Assembly (NCBI RefSeq): GCF_002019645.1
Contig: NZ_KV917374.1
Coordinates: 1,686,696-1,750,695, forward strand
Direction of reading: 5' to 3'
From: Litchfieldia alkalitelluris
GTDB taxonomy: Bacteria > Bacillota > Bacilli > Bacillales > Bacillaceae_L
Length of the DNA: 64,000 bases
The position numbers and the translations under genes are program-made. Positions within the stretch are counted from its first letter, which is position 1. The number at the start of each line of letters is the position of its first letter. Positions 43,291 through 52,149 of this stretch are shown one piece after another. Under the pieces are notes generated by a model. The model saw only the letters and a list, made by a program, of their open reading frames with translations. It searched no databases and was not told the origin of the DNA.

Positions 43291-44115
43291 ATGGTATTAT
43301 CAAGAGAAGAAATTCTGAACCGTCTTAGGTCTAATATAGAGAGAAACGTTGCTGTTGTTGGGGCAGGCGCAGGAACGGGTCTTTCGGCTAAATGTGCTGA
43401 AATGGGTGGAGTAGATTTAATTATTATATACAATTCAGGACGTTATCGCATGTCAGGTAGAGGTTCCTTATCTGGGTTAATGCCTTATGGGGATGCGAAC
43501 CAAATTGTGGTTGATATGGGAAGAGAGGTCTTACCAATCGTTGAGGACACGCCTGTATTAGCTGGTGTTTGTGGAACAGATCCATTTAGAGTGATGAGCG
43601 TGTTTTTAGAAGATTTAAAACGAATGGGATTTTCTGGTGTTCAAAACTTCCCAACTGTTGGGCTATGCGATGGGATATTCAGGCAAAACCTTGAAGAAAC
43701 AGGAATGGGATATGATCTTGAGGTTGAAATGATTCGAAAAGCAAATGAAGTCGGTTTATTGACAACGCCGTATGTTTTTAATGAGGACGATGCAATAAAA
43801 ATGGCTAGGGCTGGCGCAGATGTGTTAGTTGCTCATGTTGGGTTAACAACGAAGGGAAGTATTGGTGCCAAAACAGCACTAACATTAGATGAGTCTGTAG
43901 ACCTTGTCCAAAGAATACACGATGCAGGAAAGTCAATAAATCCCGATATTATTGTTTTGTGTCACGGAGGACCTATATCCGAGCCAGAAGATGCGGAATA
44001 TGTATTAAGTAAAACAAACGGCATTAGTGGATTCTTCGGTGCTTCCAGTATGGAGCGTTTACCTACTGAAAGAGCTATTACTGAGCAGGTTAAGAGATTT
44101 AAAAACATACTTTAA
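43291..44115 (+). CDS. Phosphoenolpyruvate hydrolase-like TIM-barrel protein
   Basis: A 274-residue TIM barrel of the PEP hydrolase/phosphonopyruvate hydrolase-like family that forms the C-terminal part of Tm-1 proteins. Landmarks: [81 protein letters not shown] and [17 protein letters not shown]. It probably catalyses a C-C or phosphoester cleavage on a small carboxylate, but the substrate is unknown. ATG 43291 follows AGAGAGGAG. It ends the cupin-Tm-1-like operon. Confidence 0.87.
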   Translation: MVLSREEILNRLRSNIERNVAVVGAGAGTGLSAKCAEMGGVDLIIIYNSGRYRMSGRGSLSGLMPYGDANQIVVDMGREVLPIVEDTPVLAGVCGTDPFRVMSVFLEDLKRMGFSGVQNFPTVGLCDGIFRQNLEETGMGYDLEVEMIRKANEVGLLTTPYVFNEDDAIKMARAGADVLVAHVGLTTKGSIGAKTALTLDESVDLVQRIHDAGKSINPDIIVLCHGGPISEPEDAEYVLSKTNGISGFFGASSMERLPTERAITEQVKRFKNIL

Positions 44116-44166
44116 AGAAAATGTATTTCCTATTTCCTTAAAAATATTTCAACATATCTAAATAAG

Positions 44167-44200
44167 TAGCCTAAATCGAAAGCTGATTTAGGCTATTCGT
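44167..44200 (+). terminator. Terminator of the Tm-1-like operon
   Basis: TAGCCTAAATC (44167-44177) and GATTTAGGCTA (44185-44195), a perfect 11-bp stem; weak U tract (TTCG). Confidence 0.7.
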
Positions 44201-44210
44201 AATTATAACA

Positions 44211-44233
44211 GGAACTTAGGGACAGTTATGTTC
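44211..44233 (+). repeat. Divergent REP-like palindrome
   Basis: Outer arms GAAC and GTTC enclose GGGACAGTT, close to the GGGACGGTT core of the REP-like copies on the left of the window but with different arms. Single copy here. Confidence 0.35.
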
Positions 44234-44627
44234 GTTTAATTTGATTCATGGTAGTGTATCCTAAAAAAACAACCTATTAGGATCACATCCAAGTCAGAAT
44301 TTTACAGGCTTTTTTATAAGCATAATAGAAACTAACGGATTTCAAAACTGATTTTGTACAATTGTATATTTCTCCTCAAATATCCGAATGCCGTACCAAG
44401 CATGTAAAAACACAAATAACAACTGAACTCCTTTTAATCCACGAGGGGTAGAGCTTAACTTATAATATACTATTTACTGAAGATAGAATCAGTGTGCCAT
44501 GCACTATTCTCTTCACTAATCTTGTGTAAAACTATTAAATTTTGTCCGTTGATCGGATTTTTACTGTCTATGTAATAGACTTTCTTGTGGAAAATCTCGA
44601 TTGTGATTGCTCCTCTATCACTTTTCT

Positions 44628-44656
44628 CCAACAACCCTAGCTTCGAGGGTTGTTGG
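44628..44656. other. Perfect 11-bp stem-loop
   Basis: CCAACAACCCT, a 7-nt loop and AGGGTTGTTGG; no U tract on either side. It lies 40 bp before the tandem array. Confidence 0.55.
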
Positions 44657-44694
44657 TATCTTAATACCAATAAGGGCGGAGCATTAGAGAGGTT

Positions 44695-44915
44695 TCACCG
44701 ACAAAACGACCAGAGCAAGCGGTCAAAATGTCGTGGAGGAAAGGTGTCACCGACAAAACGACCAGAGCAAGTGGTCAAAATGTCGTTGAGTAGAGGTCTC
44801 ACCGACAACACCCCACATCAAGCCTTCCGAACTGTCGTTGATGCAAAGTCTCAACGATAAATCTACCAAAAAAAACAAGTTGTCCATACGTCCTTGAGTC
44901 GAGGTCTTTAGGACA
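44695..44915 (+). repeat. Tandem hairpin array with CGACA...TGTCG units
   Basis: Units beginning TCACCGACA start at 44695, 44747, 44799 and 44851 (52 bp each), with a degenerate fifth at 44907. The first two are nearly identical and later ones drift. Each unit folds as CGACA...GACC...GGTC...TGTCG, a two-part stem. Confidence 0.75.
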
Positions 44916-45097
44916 AAATTAACAGATGAAGTACTACACGATTGTGGAGCGAGGAATCTATCTCCTAAATTCCTGTCGTTAATTGTTTAAAATGCTCATA
45001 ATTTTTGTTTAAATAAGCATTGAAAAGAGACTAGAAAAAATAGAATAATAAAAGTGTAATCACCTTTAATGAAAAGGAGGTAGAATATAATTTTTAA

Positions 45098-45111
45098 AGA
45101 AAGCGTTTTCT
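45098..45111 (+). promoter_or_regulatory. Candidate cre site before the XylR-like gene
   Basis: AGAAAGCGTTTTCT is near-palindromic around a central CG and matches the catabolite-responsive element well. Confidence 0.55.
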
Positions 45112-45183
45112 GGGATGGGGTTAGCAACAAGTGTGGACCTACTTAGCACGTATATTTATTCCTTGTATAAGGTAGTTGATGTT

Positions 45184-46368
45184 GTGAGGACAGGGAACTT
45201 AGGTTTAGTGAAGAGAATCAATAAAAATACTGTTCTTAACATAATTCGTGATTACAAACGAATTTCTCGTGCAAACATTGCAAAGGTAGCAGGATTAAAT
45301 AAAGCAACAGTTTCCTCCTTAGTCGATGAACTAATTCAAGAACATTATGTCATTGAATTGGGCACTGGGGAGTCAACAGGTGGAAGAAGACCGCTTATGC
45401 TTGAATTTAATAGAAATGCTGGTACTTTAATAGGTGTTGAGCTAGGAGTTAATTTCATTTTAGTTGTTTCAACCAACTTGCAAGCTCGGATCATCTGGAA
45501 AAAACAAGTGTATTTGAAAAAGGATGAGCTGCAACAGCATATTGTTGAAAAAATGGTAGAAACGATTAAAGAAGCAATAGAGCTGTCACCCAAAACCCCC
45601 TATGGAATTATAGGGATTGTTGTTGGAGTACCAGGTATTGTGAATCATGAGACAGGGTCTATTTTATTTGCACCTAATCTTAACTGGGATTATGTCCCGA
45701 TCGCTTCTATGCTTACACAGCAGTTACCCCACTATAGAATTCATGTTGAAAATGAGGCAAAGCTCGCAGCACTTGGGGAAAAGTGGTTTGGTTCAGGTAA
45801 GGAATATAAAAATATTGTTTATATAAGTGCTGGTACTGGGATTGGTGCTGGGGTTATTTTAAATGAGCAGCTCTACACTGGAGTTGAAGGATTAGCTGGA
45901 GAAGTTGGTCACCATATAATCGACGTGAAAGGATTGAAATGTAGCTGTGGAAATTACGGATGCTGGGAAATGTATGCATCTGAAAAAGCACTTCAAAATC
46001 GCCTTAAACCATTATTGTTAGAAGAATACTCGATTGACTCTATTCTATTACTAGCTAGATTAGGGAACAGCGAGATCAATAAGGTCCTATCAGAAACAGG
46101 GATGTACTTGGGTGTTGGTCTATTAAATATTATCAATTCTTACAACCCGGAAGCAATTATCATCGGAAACTCACTTGTAGAAGCTGGTGACTTGATTCTT
46201 GATCCGGCTAAGAAGTTTGTTAAAAAAAGTATGTTAAATAAAGCCAATCATCCTAACATTATTAAAGCTCAACTTGGAGACAAAAGCTGTGTGATTGGTG
46301 CCGTTTCACTAATTTTAAAGGAACTATTAAGTATTGAAGAGGAAGAAGACTCAGAAATAATTGGGTGA
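45184..46368 (+). CDS. XylR-like ROK-family repressor
   Basis: A 394-residue ROK repressor. The N-terminal winged helix (FVKRIN-like start LVKRINKNTVLNIIRDYKRI, then ISRANIAKVAGLNKATVSSL) and ESTGGRRPLMLEFN match Bacillus subtilis XylR, as do the sugar-binding core (GSGKEYKNIVYISAGTGIGA), LAGEVGHH and the zinc site CSCGNYGCWE. I chose GTG 45184, which gives MRTGNLGLVKRIN and has AAGGTAG upstream; longer frames reach into the cre region. A xylO-like palindrome lies 28 bp after its stop, in front of the next operon, so it should repress that operon. The inducer may be xylose or another aldose. A cre site upstream suggests CcpA control. Confidence 0.88.
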   Translation: MRTGNLGLVKRINKNTVLNIIRDYKRISRANIAKVAGLNKATVSSLVDELIQEHYVIELGTGESTGGRRPLMLEFNRNAGTLIGVELGVNFILVVSTNLQARIIWKKQVYLKKDELQQHIVEKMVETIKEAIELSPKTPYGIIGIVVGVPGIVNHETGSILFAPNLNWDYVPIASMLTQQLPHYRIHVENEAKLAALGEKWFGSGKEYKNIVYISAGTGIGAGVILNEQLYTGVEGLAGEVGHHIIDVKGLKCSCGNYGCWEMYASEKALQNRLKPLLLEEYSIDSILLLARLGNSEINKVLSETGMYLGVGLLNIINSYNPEAIIIGNSLVEAGDLILDPAKKFVKKSMLNKANHPNIIKAQLGDKSCVIGAVSLILKELLSIEEEEDSEIIG

Positions 46369-46395
46369 AAAATTTTTAGAATTTTTTTACTATTG

Positions 46396-46420
46396 TTAAT
46401 TTATTTATTAAACAAACTAA
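46396..46420 (+). promoter_or_regulatory. xylO-like operator
   Basis: TTAATTTATTT (46396-46406), spacer ATT, AAACAAACTAA (46410-46420). The right arm equals the classic Bacillus XylR operator half-site; the left arm differs at two positions. It sits 36 bp before GTG 46456. Confidence 0.7.
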
Positions 46421-46455
46421 CTAACTAACCGAGTAAGAAAGGAGTTGTCGTCTTA

Positions 46456-47292
46456 GTGAAGGTATCGTGTCATTTAATTACTTGGGGGGAAGATCTCCTT
46501 ACAGGCTTAAAGGAAGCATCTGAGTTAGGATATCAGGCGTGTGAAACATTTACTCATATTGCTTTACAATATGAGAACCGAATGGAGGAATTTAAAGAAT
46601 TACTCGCAAATCATCAATTTGAGCTTTCCGCTTTATATGGTGGCGGGAGATTTAGTGAAAAGGCTAAACAAAAGGAAGTTATCGAATATAACACTCGTGT
46701 GGCTAAATTCTTAGCGGCAAATAATAGTGACATTATTGTATTCGGTCCAGGTGGGCCAAGAAATCCAACAGGCACCTCTTTAGATGAATTGAAAATCGCC
46801 GCTGAAACGATTAATGAGGCAGCAAAACGCTGCTATGATTTAGGTGTGAAAGCTTGTGTTCATCCACACCTATGGACGGAGATCCAAGATGAAAATGAAA
46901 TAGATGCTATTATGGAATTGACAGACCCTAACTACGTATTTTTCTGTCCTGACACCGCCCATTTAACAAAAGCTGGAATGGACCCCGTAAAGGTCATGAG
47001 ACGTTATAAAGATCGAATTCAATATTTGCATTTGAAGGACGTGACACCTGATGATGCAGTCGATGTTGAAAAGTTCCCAATTTTAACAGGAAATGAAGCT
47101 TTACCTATTTTTTGTGAGCTAGGTTTAGGGACGATTGATTTTCAACCAGTGTATGCATTTTTAGAAGAAATAAATTATAACGGTTGGGTAACTGTCGAAA
47201 TTGACAAATCGACGAGTACTCCTTATCAAAGCTTAAAAACGTGTAAGGAATTTGTCGAAGAACAGCTAGGACTTTTAGTAAGTCAGAAGTAG
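46456..47292 (+). CDS. Sugar phosphate isomerase/epimerase-like TIM barrel
   Basis: A 278-residue xylose isomerase-like TIM barrel. The probable metal ligands lie in ACVHPHLWTEIQDENEID, FFCPDTAHLTKAGMDP, QYLHLKDVTP and WVTVEIDKS. The GTG start follows AAAGGAGTTGTCG. It is the first gene of a long catabolic operon and is followed 9 bp later by a Gfo/Idh/MocA gene. Proteins of this family include inosose dehydratase (IolE) and the LgdB1/LgdB2 enzymes that eliminate and hydrate 3-keto-levoglucosan. A role in converting a keto-sugar intermediate is the best guess. Confidence 0.87.
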   Translation: MKVSCHLITWGEDLLTGLKEASELGYQACETFTHIALQYENRMEEFKELLANHQFELSALYGGGRFSEKAKQKEVIEYNTRVAKFLAANNSDIIVFGPGGPRNPTGTSLDELKIAAETINEAAKRCYDLGVKACVHPHLWTEIQDENEIDAIMELTDPNYVFFCPDTAHLTKAGMDPVKVMRRYKDRIQYLHLKDVTPDDAVDVEKFPILTGNEALPIFCELGLGTIDFQPVYAFLEEINYNGWVTVEIDKSTSTPYQSLKTCKEFVEEQLGLLVSQK

Positions 47293-47301
47293 GTGAGGTT
47301 A

Positions 47302-48408
47302 TTGAGAAAGATAAAAGCAGGAATTATTGGTTGTGGAAATATTAGTGGTATTTATTTTAAAGCAGGTAATAGATTTAAAGATTTTGAGATTATCGCTTGC
47401 GCTGATTTAGAATTAAACCGAGCACAATCAAAAGCAGACGAATTTCGAATAAAGAAAGCTTATACAGTTGAAGAGTTATTAGCAGATCCTGATGTAGAAT
47501 TAGTCATCAATTTAACCATTCCACAGGCACATGCAGAGATTTGTTTGGAAGCGCTTTATTCAGGAAAACACGTGTATGTGGAGAAGCCTCTTTCTATTTC
47601 TAGAGAGGATGCAAGACAAATTTTAGACGTTGCGAAGGAAAAGGGGTTACTTGTCGGTGCAGCACCAGATACCTTTTTAGGAGGTGGAATTCAAACTTGT
47701 CGAAATCTCCTTGATGAAGGTGTGATTGGTGAGGTAGTCGCTGCTACAGCATTTATGATGATCCCAGGTCATGAAAGGTGGCATCCAGATCCAGCTTTTT
47801 ATTATCAAAAGGGTGGAGGACCAATGTTTGATATGGGACCTTATTATCTTACAGCACTTATTACTTTGATTGGTCCTATTCGAAGAGTTAGTGGTACAAC
47901 AAGGATCACCTATCATAACCGAATGATTACAAGTCAACCAAAGCATGGAGAATCGATCCATGTCGAGACGCCGACCCATATTGCTGGATTAATTGATTTC
48001 CAGAATGGTGCGATTGGTTCCATTATCACTAGTTTTGATGTGTGGGGAACTCGATTACCACATATTGAGATTTATGGATCCAAGGGTTCATTATATGTAC
48101 CAGATCCAAATACATTTGGAGGTCCAGTTTATGTGCGTAAAGCGGGAGAATCTAGTGAAGTGGAAGTGCCATTAACACATGGATACACAGATAATAGCCG
48201 TGGCCTTGGTGTTGCTGATATGGCAAATGCAATGATGACTGGTAAAACTCATCGAGCAAATGGCGAAATGGCTTATCACGTGTTAGATGTCATGCAAGCA
48301 TTTCTTGATTCTTCAGACCAAGGATCGCATATCGAACTTTCCAGTAGTTGTAAGAGACCAAGTCCTCTACCAGTAGGCCTGGTGGATGGAGAAGTAGAAA
48401 TTTACTAA
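47302..48408 (+). CDS. Gfo/Idh/MocA-family oxidoreductase (GPYY subtype)
   Basis: A 368-residue dehydrogenase-fold protein with Rossmann motif [14 protein letters not shown] and EKP motif [10 protein letters not shown]. The position that usually holds the catalytic His is Tyr: [16 protein letters not shown]. The C-terminus has [14 protein letters not shown]. It closely resembles the product of the gene at 53540, so the operon holds two paralogues. TTG 47302 is used after AGGTGAGG; GTG 47293 is also possible. It may reduce or oxidise a 3-keto sugar, or, given the Tyr, act as a lyase. Confidence 0.88.
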   Translation: MRKIKAGIIGCGNISGIYFKAGNRFKDFEIIACADLELNRAQSKADEFRIKKAYTVEELLADPDVELVINLTIPQAHAEICLEALYSGKHVYVEKPLSISREDARQILDVAKEKGLLVGAAPDTFLGGGIQTCRNLLDEGVIGEVVAATAFMMIPGHERWHPDPAFYYQKGGGPMFDMGPYYLTALITLIGPIRRVSGTTRITYHNRMITSQPKHGESIHVETPTHIAGLIDFQNGAIGSIITSFDVWGTRLPHIEIYGSKGSLYVPDPNTFGGPVYVRKAGESSEVEVPLTHGYTDNSRGLGVADMANAMMTGKTHRANGEMAYHVLDVMQAFLDSSDQGSHIELSSSCKRPSPLPVGLVDGEVEIY

Positions 48409-48475
48409 GCATACCTACTATTTAATAACGACGAATTTAGTCGAAAGATAGTAATGAAAGCCCTTACAAAACACA

Positions 48476-48532
48476 TTGACCTGTCTGAATCTTCAAAAAT
48501 ATAATTAATATTGTGTTAGTTTAACAACTGAA
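48476..48532 (+). promoter_or_regulatory. Promoter and possible XylR site before the binding-protein gene
   Basis: -35 TTGACC (48476-48481), an 18-bp spacer and -10 TATAAT (48500-48505). Just downstream TTAGTTTAACAACTGAA (48516-48532) is an imperfect inverted repeat of the xylO half-site TTAGTTT. An internal, co-regulated promoter for the transporter genes is likely. Confidence 0.55.
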
Positions 48533-48559
48533 CTTTTTAAAATAAAGGGGGAAAAGAAG

Positions 48560-49837
48560 ATGTTAAGGAAGTTTGGAATTCAAAAGATCTTACTAGTTTT
48601 TGTGAGTGTTATGCTTTTTATTGGTGTAGTTGGTTGTAGTAAAGATACGTCTACTGATTCAAATGGAAAAACAAAGTTAACCATTTGGTTGTGGCCTGGA
48701 ATGGGAATTGAAGACCAAATTAAACAATATGCCGAAGAAAACGGAATTGAAGTAGACATTCAACTTTCTGAGTTTGCCGATGTCCATAACAACTTAACAA
48801 CTGCGCTAGCAGCTGGCAGTGGTGCTCCAGATATCTCAGCTGTCGAAGTAAAGGGTATTGATAAGATGAAAGGAAATCCTGAACATTTTCATAACCTCCT
48901 TGATTTAGGGGCAGATGACGTAAAAGGAGATTATTTAGATTGGAAATGGCGGCAAGCGCTTACAGCTGATGGTAAACACCTACTAGGCTTACCAACAGAT
49001 ATCGGTCCACAAGCAATGGCATACCGTTTAGACATATTTGAACAAGCTGGTTTACCTACTGACCGTGAAGAAGTGGCAAACCTAATTAAAACATGGGATG
49101 ACTTCATTCGTGTAGGGGAAGAAATTAAAGCGAAAACAGGTAAGGCAATGATCGACTCTCCAAATGGTGCTTACTCAGTAATGGAAGGTCAAGGAAGTGA
49201 AAAATATTTTGATAAAGATGGCAATGTGATTGTGCAAGATAATCCACAAATCAAAAAAGCATATGATTTTGCCGTACAGTTAATTGAAAAAGATCTTACT
49301 TCAGGTTTCGAACAATGGTCAGCTGAATGGGGTACAGGGATGACAAATGGCGATTTTGCTACATTACTTGCTCCAGCTTGGATGATGACATTTATGAAGG
49401 AAAATGCTCCCGATGCAGCTGGTATATGGGATATTACATTATTACCAGAAGGTTCAGGTAACTGGGGTGGTTCATTCTTAACGATTCCGAAAGAATCAAA
49501 GAATGCTGAAGAAGCTTACAAATTAATCAAATGGTTACTATCTCCAGAACAACAATTAGCTACATTCAAGACGGCAGGGAATTTCCCATCAACACCAGGA
49601 ATCTATGATTCTGAAGAAATTCAAAGCTTTACAAGTGATTATTTCAACAATGCTCCTGTAGGTAAAATTTATGCAGAAGCTGCTAAACAGGTAAAACCAA
49701 TTATCGAAGGTCCTGAATCAATTCAAATTGAAGGATATATCGGTGACGCAATTACACGTGTGAAGGACGGTCAAGCTGAGCCACAAGCAAGCTGGGATCA
49801 AGCAATGGAACAAATTGAGCGTGAGTTAAGCCGATAA
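48560..49837 (+). CDS. CUT1 sugar-binding lipoprotein
   Basis: A 425-residue lipoprotein (lipobox VVGC, Cys26) of the family 1 solute-binding proteins. Landmarks: TIWLWPGMGIEDQIKQYA, LTTALAAGSGAPDISAVEVK, GLPTDIGPQAMAYRLDIF, WGGSFLTIPKESKNAEEAYK and WLLSPEQQLATF. The many Trp residues and the GP.AM.YR.D motif fit a di- or oligosaccharide or anhydrosugar ligand. It has its own promoter and ribosome-binding site (AAAGGGGGAAAAG) and is followed by a hairpin before the permeases, consistent with excess binding protein. Confidence 0.92.
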   Translation: MLRKFGIQKILLVFVSVMLFIGVVGCSKDTSTDSNGKTKLTIWLWPGMGIEDQIKQYAEENGIEVDIQLSEFADVHNNLTTALAAGSGAPDISAVEVKGIDKMKGNPEHFHNLLDLGADDVKGDYLDWKWRQALTADGKHLLGLPTDIGPQAMAYRLDIFEQAGLPTDREEVANLIKTWDDFIRVGEEIKAKTGKAMIDSPNGAYSVMEGQGSEKYFDKDGNVIVQDNPQIKKAYDFAVQLIEKDLTSGFEQWSAEWGTGMTNGDFATLLAPAWMMTFMKENAPDAAGIWDITLLPEGSGNWGGSFLTIPKESKNAEEAYKLIKWLLSPEQQLATFKTAGNFPSTPGIYDSEEIQSFTSDYFNNAPVGKIYAEAAKQVKPIIEGPESIQIEGYIGDAITRVKDGQAEPQASWDQAMEQIERELSR

Positions 49838-49847
49838 CTCTAGTTAG

Positions 49848-49874
49848 GAGAGACTGGTCATTTATCAGTCTCTC
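49848..49874 (+). terminator. Intercistronic hairpin after the binding-protein gene
   Basis: GAGAGACTG (49848-49856) and CAGTCTCTC (49866-49874), a perfect 9-bp stem. A second GGAGAGACTGGTC occurs near 49922. No U tract follows, so it probably attenuates rather than ends transcription. Confidence 0.6.
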
Positions 49875-49981
49875 TAAACTGAAACAAATGATTTTGAGTA
49901 CATTAAACCCGTTGAAAACAATGGAGAGACTGGTCTTTTTACAATCTCTTATCTTATAGAAAATTGAAAGGGGGAAATACA

Positions 49982-50932
49982 ATGTCCTCGAATGTAAATC
50001 TAAATAAACAGCAACCTGCGAATAGTCCTTCCTATAAGAAGACATGGAAGCAGTCTACGAAGGATCATATATCTGGATACTTATATATCTCTCCATTTTT
50101 TATTATATTTGGAGTGTTTGGAGTCTTTCCAATCATCTTCACAGCCTGGATCTCATTTCATAAGTGGAATATCTTAGGGACGAAAGAATTCGTTGGATTA
50201 AGAAACTATCAACTTCTCTTTACAGATGACCCTCTTTTTTGGAAAGCATTAGGAAATACCTTTAGTATTTGGTTCATTTCAACGTTACCACAGCTGTTTT
50301 TGGCACTGATTTTAGCGTTTATATTAAATTCCGCCTTTGTTAAAGGGAAACAATTCTTTCGACTAGCCGTTTTCTTACCTAATATTACGTCTGTTGTTGC
50401 AGTAGCGATTATCTTTGGGGCCATCTTTGGTCAACAATATGGAATCTTAAATTACTTGCTATCATTCTTTGGTATTGAGCCGATTAACTGGCAAGGGACC
50501 TATTGGGGAACACATCTTGCGATATCTTCCATGGTTATGTGGAGGTGGACAGGATATAATGCCATCATCTATTTAGCGGCGTTACAAAGCATTCCTAAAG
50601 ATTTATATGAAGCAGCCCGGATTGACGGTGCAAGTAAAGCTCAACAGCTTTTCCATATCACCATTCCGATGATTCGTCCAATGATCATTTTTACAGTGAT
50701 TTTATCAACGATTGGTGGAATGCAAATTTTTGCGGAGCCTCTTATGTTCTCAGGTCCTGGTGGTGGAGCAATGGATCAAGGCTTAACAATGACACTATAC
50801 CTATATGAAGAAGCATTTACACGAAATTCCTTCGGATATGCTTCAGCAATTGCTTGGGTATTGTTCCTAATCATTGTCCTTTTCTCACTAGTGAATCTGT
50901 TTGTAACAAGACGTATAAAATCCGCTGAATAA
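49982..50932 (+). CDS. CUT1 sugar ABC permease 1 (MalF/UgpA-like)
   Basis: A 316-residue inner membrane permease with six membrane segments and the coupling motif LYEAARIDGASKAQQLFHITIP. ATG 49982 follows GAAAGGGGGAAATAC; the open frame upstream is rejected. The N-terminal tail is polar (NKQQPANSPSYKKTWKQ). It should pair with the next permease and the lipoprotein at 48560. As in region 4, no ATPase is encoded, so a MsmX-like shared ATPase is implied. Confidence 0.93.
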   Translation: MSSNVNLNKQQPANSPSYKKTWKQSTKDHISGYLYISPFFIIFGVFGVFPIIFTAWISFHKWNILGTKEFVGLRNYQLLFTDDPLFWKALGNTFSIWFISTLPQLFLALILAFILNSAFVKGKQFFRLAVFLPNITSVVAVAIIFGAIFGQQYGILNYLLSFFGIEPINWQGTYWGTHLAISSMVMWRWTGYNAIIYLAALQSIPKDLYEAARIDGASKAQQLFHITIPMIRPMIIFTVILSTIGGMQIFAEPLMFSGPGGGAMDQGLTMTLYLYEEAFTRNSFGYASAIAWVLFLIIVLFSLVNLFVTRRIKSAE

Positions 50933-50946
50933 GGAAGTGAGTGTAT

Positions 50947-51789
50947 ATGAAGGAAGTAGGAGTAAAATGGTATAGTCCAGGAAAGATTATCACTTATTTA
51001 TTATTAATTATTATTACATTTTTATCTATTTTCCCATTTTATTGGATGTTTGTAATTGGTTCTCATCACACTTCAGCAGTAAATAAGTTCCCACCGGCGA
51101 TGCTACCTGGTGCAAACTTTTTCGAAAATGCCGGCAAGGTCTTTGATAATATCCAATTTTTCCAAGCAATTATAAACTCTGTAATTGCCTCAACTGCGAT
51201 TACAGCAGCCGTTTTATTCTTTTGCTCATTATCAGGATTTGCTTTTGCCAAATTAAACTTCAAGTGGAAGAATGGTTTATTTGTCTTTATTATTGCGACA
51301 ATGATGGTTCCTTCTCAATTGGGGCTTATTCCATCTTATATGATTATAAGTAAACTAGGGTGGATTAATAGTTTAAATGCCATTATTGTGCCGGCAATGG
51401 TAAACGCTTTCGGAGTGTTCTGGATGAGACAATATATCATGGCAACCATTCCTAATGAACTGATGGATGCAGGTCGGATCGATGGATGCTCAAATTTCCG
51501 GTTATATTGGAGTGTTGTCCTACCATCCGTTCGTCCAGCGATGGCAACACTAGGATTAATCACATTTATGAACGTTTGGAATGATTTTTTGTGGCCTTTA
51601 GTTGTATTAAAAGACCGAAGTGTTCACACCATTCAAATTGCACTTCGTACACTTAATGGCGCCTATTACCAAGATTTTGCAATGATCTTAGCAGGTACCT
51701 TTATGGCAACCGTTCCGATTTTAATCGTCTTTTTAATGTTTAGTAAGCAGTTTATTTCGGGGTTAACTGAAGGGTCTGTGAAAAATTAG
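50947..51789 (+). CDS. CUT1 sugar ABC permease 2 (MalG/UgpE-like)
   Basis: A 280-residue permease with six membrane segments, the span LIIITFLSIFPFYWMFVIGS and coupling motif MDAGRIDGCSNFRLYWSVVLP; it ends in the usual KQFISGLTEGSVKN. ATG 50947 follows AAGGAAGTGAG, 14 bp after permease 1. A six-unit hairpin array lies between this gene and the next dehydrogenase gene, within the same apparent operon. Confidence 0.93.
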   Translation: MKEVGVKWYSPGKIITYLLLIIITFLSIFPFYWMFVIGSHHTSAVNKFPPAMLPGANFFENAGKVFDNIQFFQAIINSVIASTAITAAVLFFCSLSGFAFAKLNFKWKNGLFVFIIATMMVPSQLGLIPSYMIISKLGWINSLNAIIVPAMVNAFGVFWMRQYIMATIPNELMDAGRIDGCSNFRLYWSVVLPSVRPAMATLGLITFMNVWNDFLWPLVVLKDRSVHTIQIALRTLNGAYYQDFAMILAGTFMATVPILIVFLMFSKQFISGLTEGSVKN

Positions 51790-51814
51790 GGTAGCCCCCT
51801 TCATCCAGGCGTCC

Positions 51815-52115
51815 AGGCGAAAACAAGTAGGAAGTAAATATTTGGCCTCTATGATTCAGTTGCTCAATAGAAAATAAGGAGAAAGTAAATCATAGGGCCT
51901 TTTTGATTTAGTTGCTGAAGCGAAAACAAGGGGAAAGTGAATCATAGGCTCTCTATGATTTACTTACCGAGGCGAAAACAAGGTGGAAGTAAATCATAGG
52001 GCCTTTATGATTTAGTTGCTGAAGAGGAAACAAGGAGAAAGTGAATCATAGGGCCTCTATGATTTAGTTGCCGAGGCGAAAACAAGGAGAAAGTAAGTCA
52101 TAGGGTCTATTTTCA
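51815..52115 (+). repeat. Tandem hairpin array inside the operon
   Basis: Six units of about 52 bp with AGGCGAAAACAAGGnGAAAG followed by a hairpin (AATCATAG-GGCCT-CTATGATT in the best copies). Successive anchors fall near 51817, 51868, 51920, 51972, 52024 and 52076. The outer units are degenerate. No gene is present in this 360-bp gap. Confidence 0.8.
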
Positions 52116-52149
52116 AGATAGACACCAACAAAAAAAGAAGGTGAAATCA

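Larger units (their letters stand above)
44234..45097. other. Long gap before the XylR-like gene
   Basis: No gene is supported. It contains a perfect 11-bp hairpin (44628-44656, CCAACAACCCT/AGGGTTGTTGG) and then the tandem hairpin array at 44695-44915. Open frames crossing the array come from the repeat and have no start signals. Confidence 0.5.

Noticed and set aside
44211-44233. A ninth full copy of the main REP-like family
   Set aside because: The core is similar (GGGACAGTT) but the arms are different and short, so I list it only as a possible relative.
44585-44860. A 91-codon open frame over the 44.7-kb array
   Set aside because: It begins in a gene-free gap without a ribosome-binding site, and its middle is the translated repeat unit.
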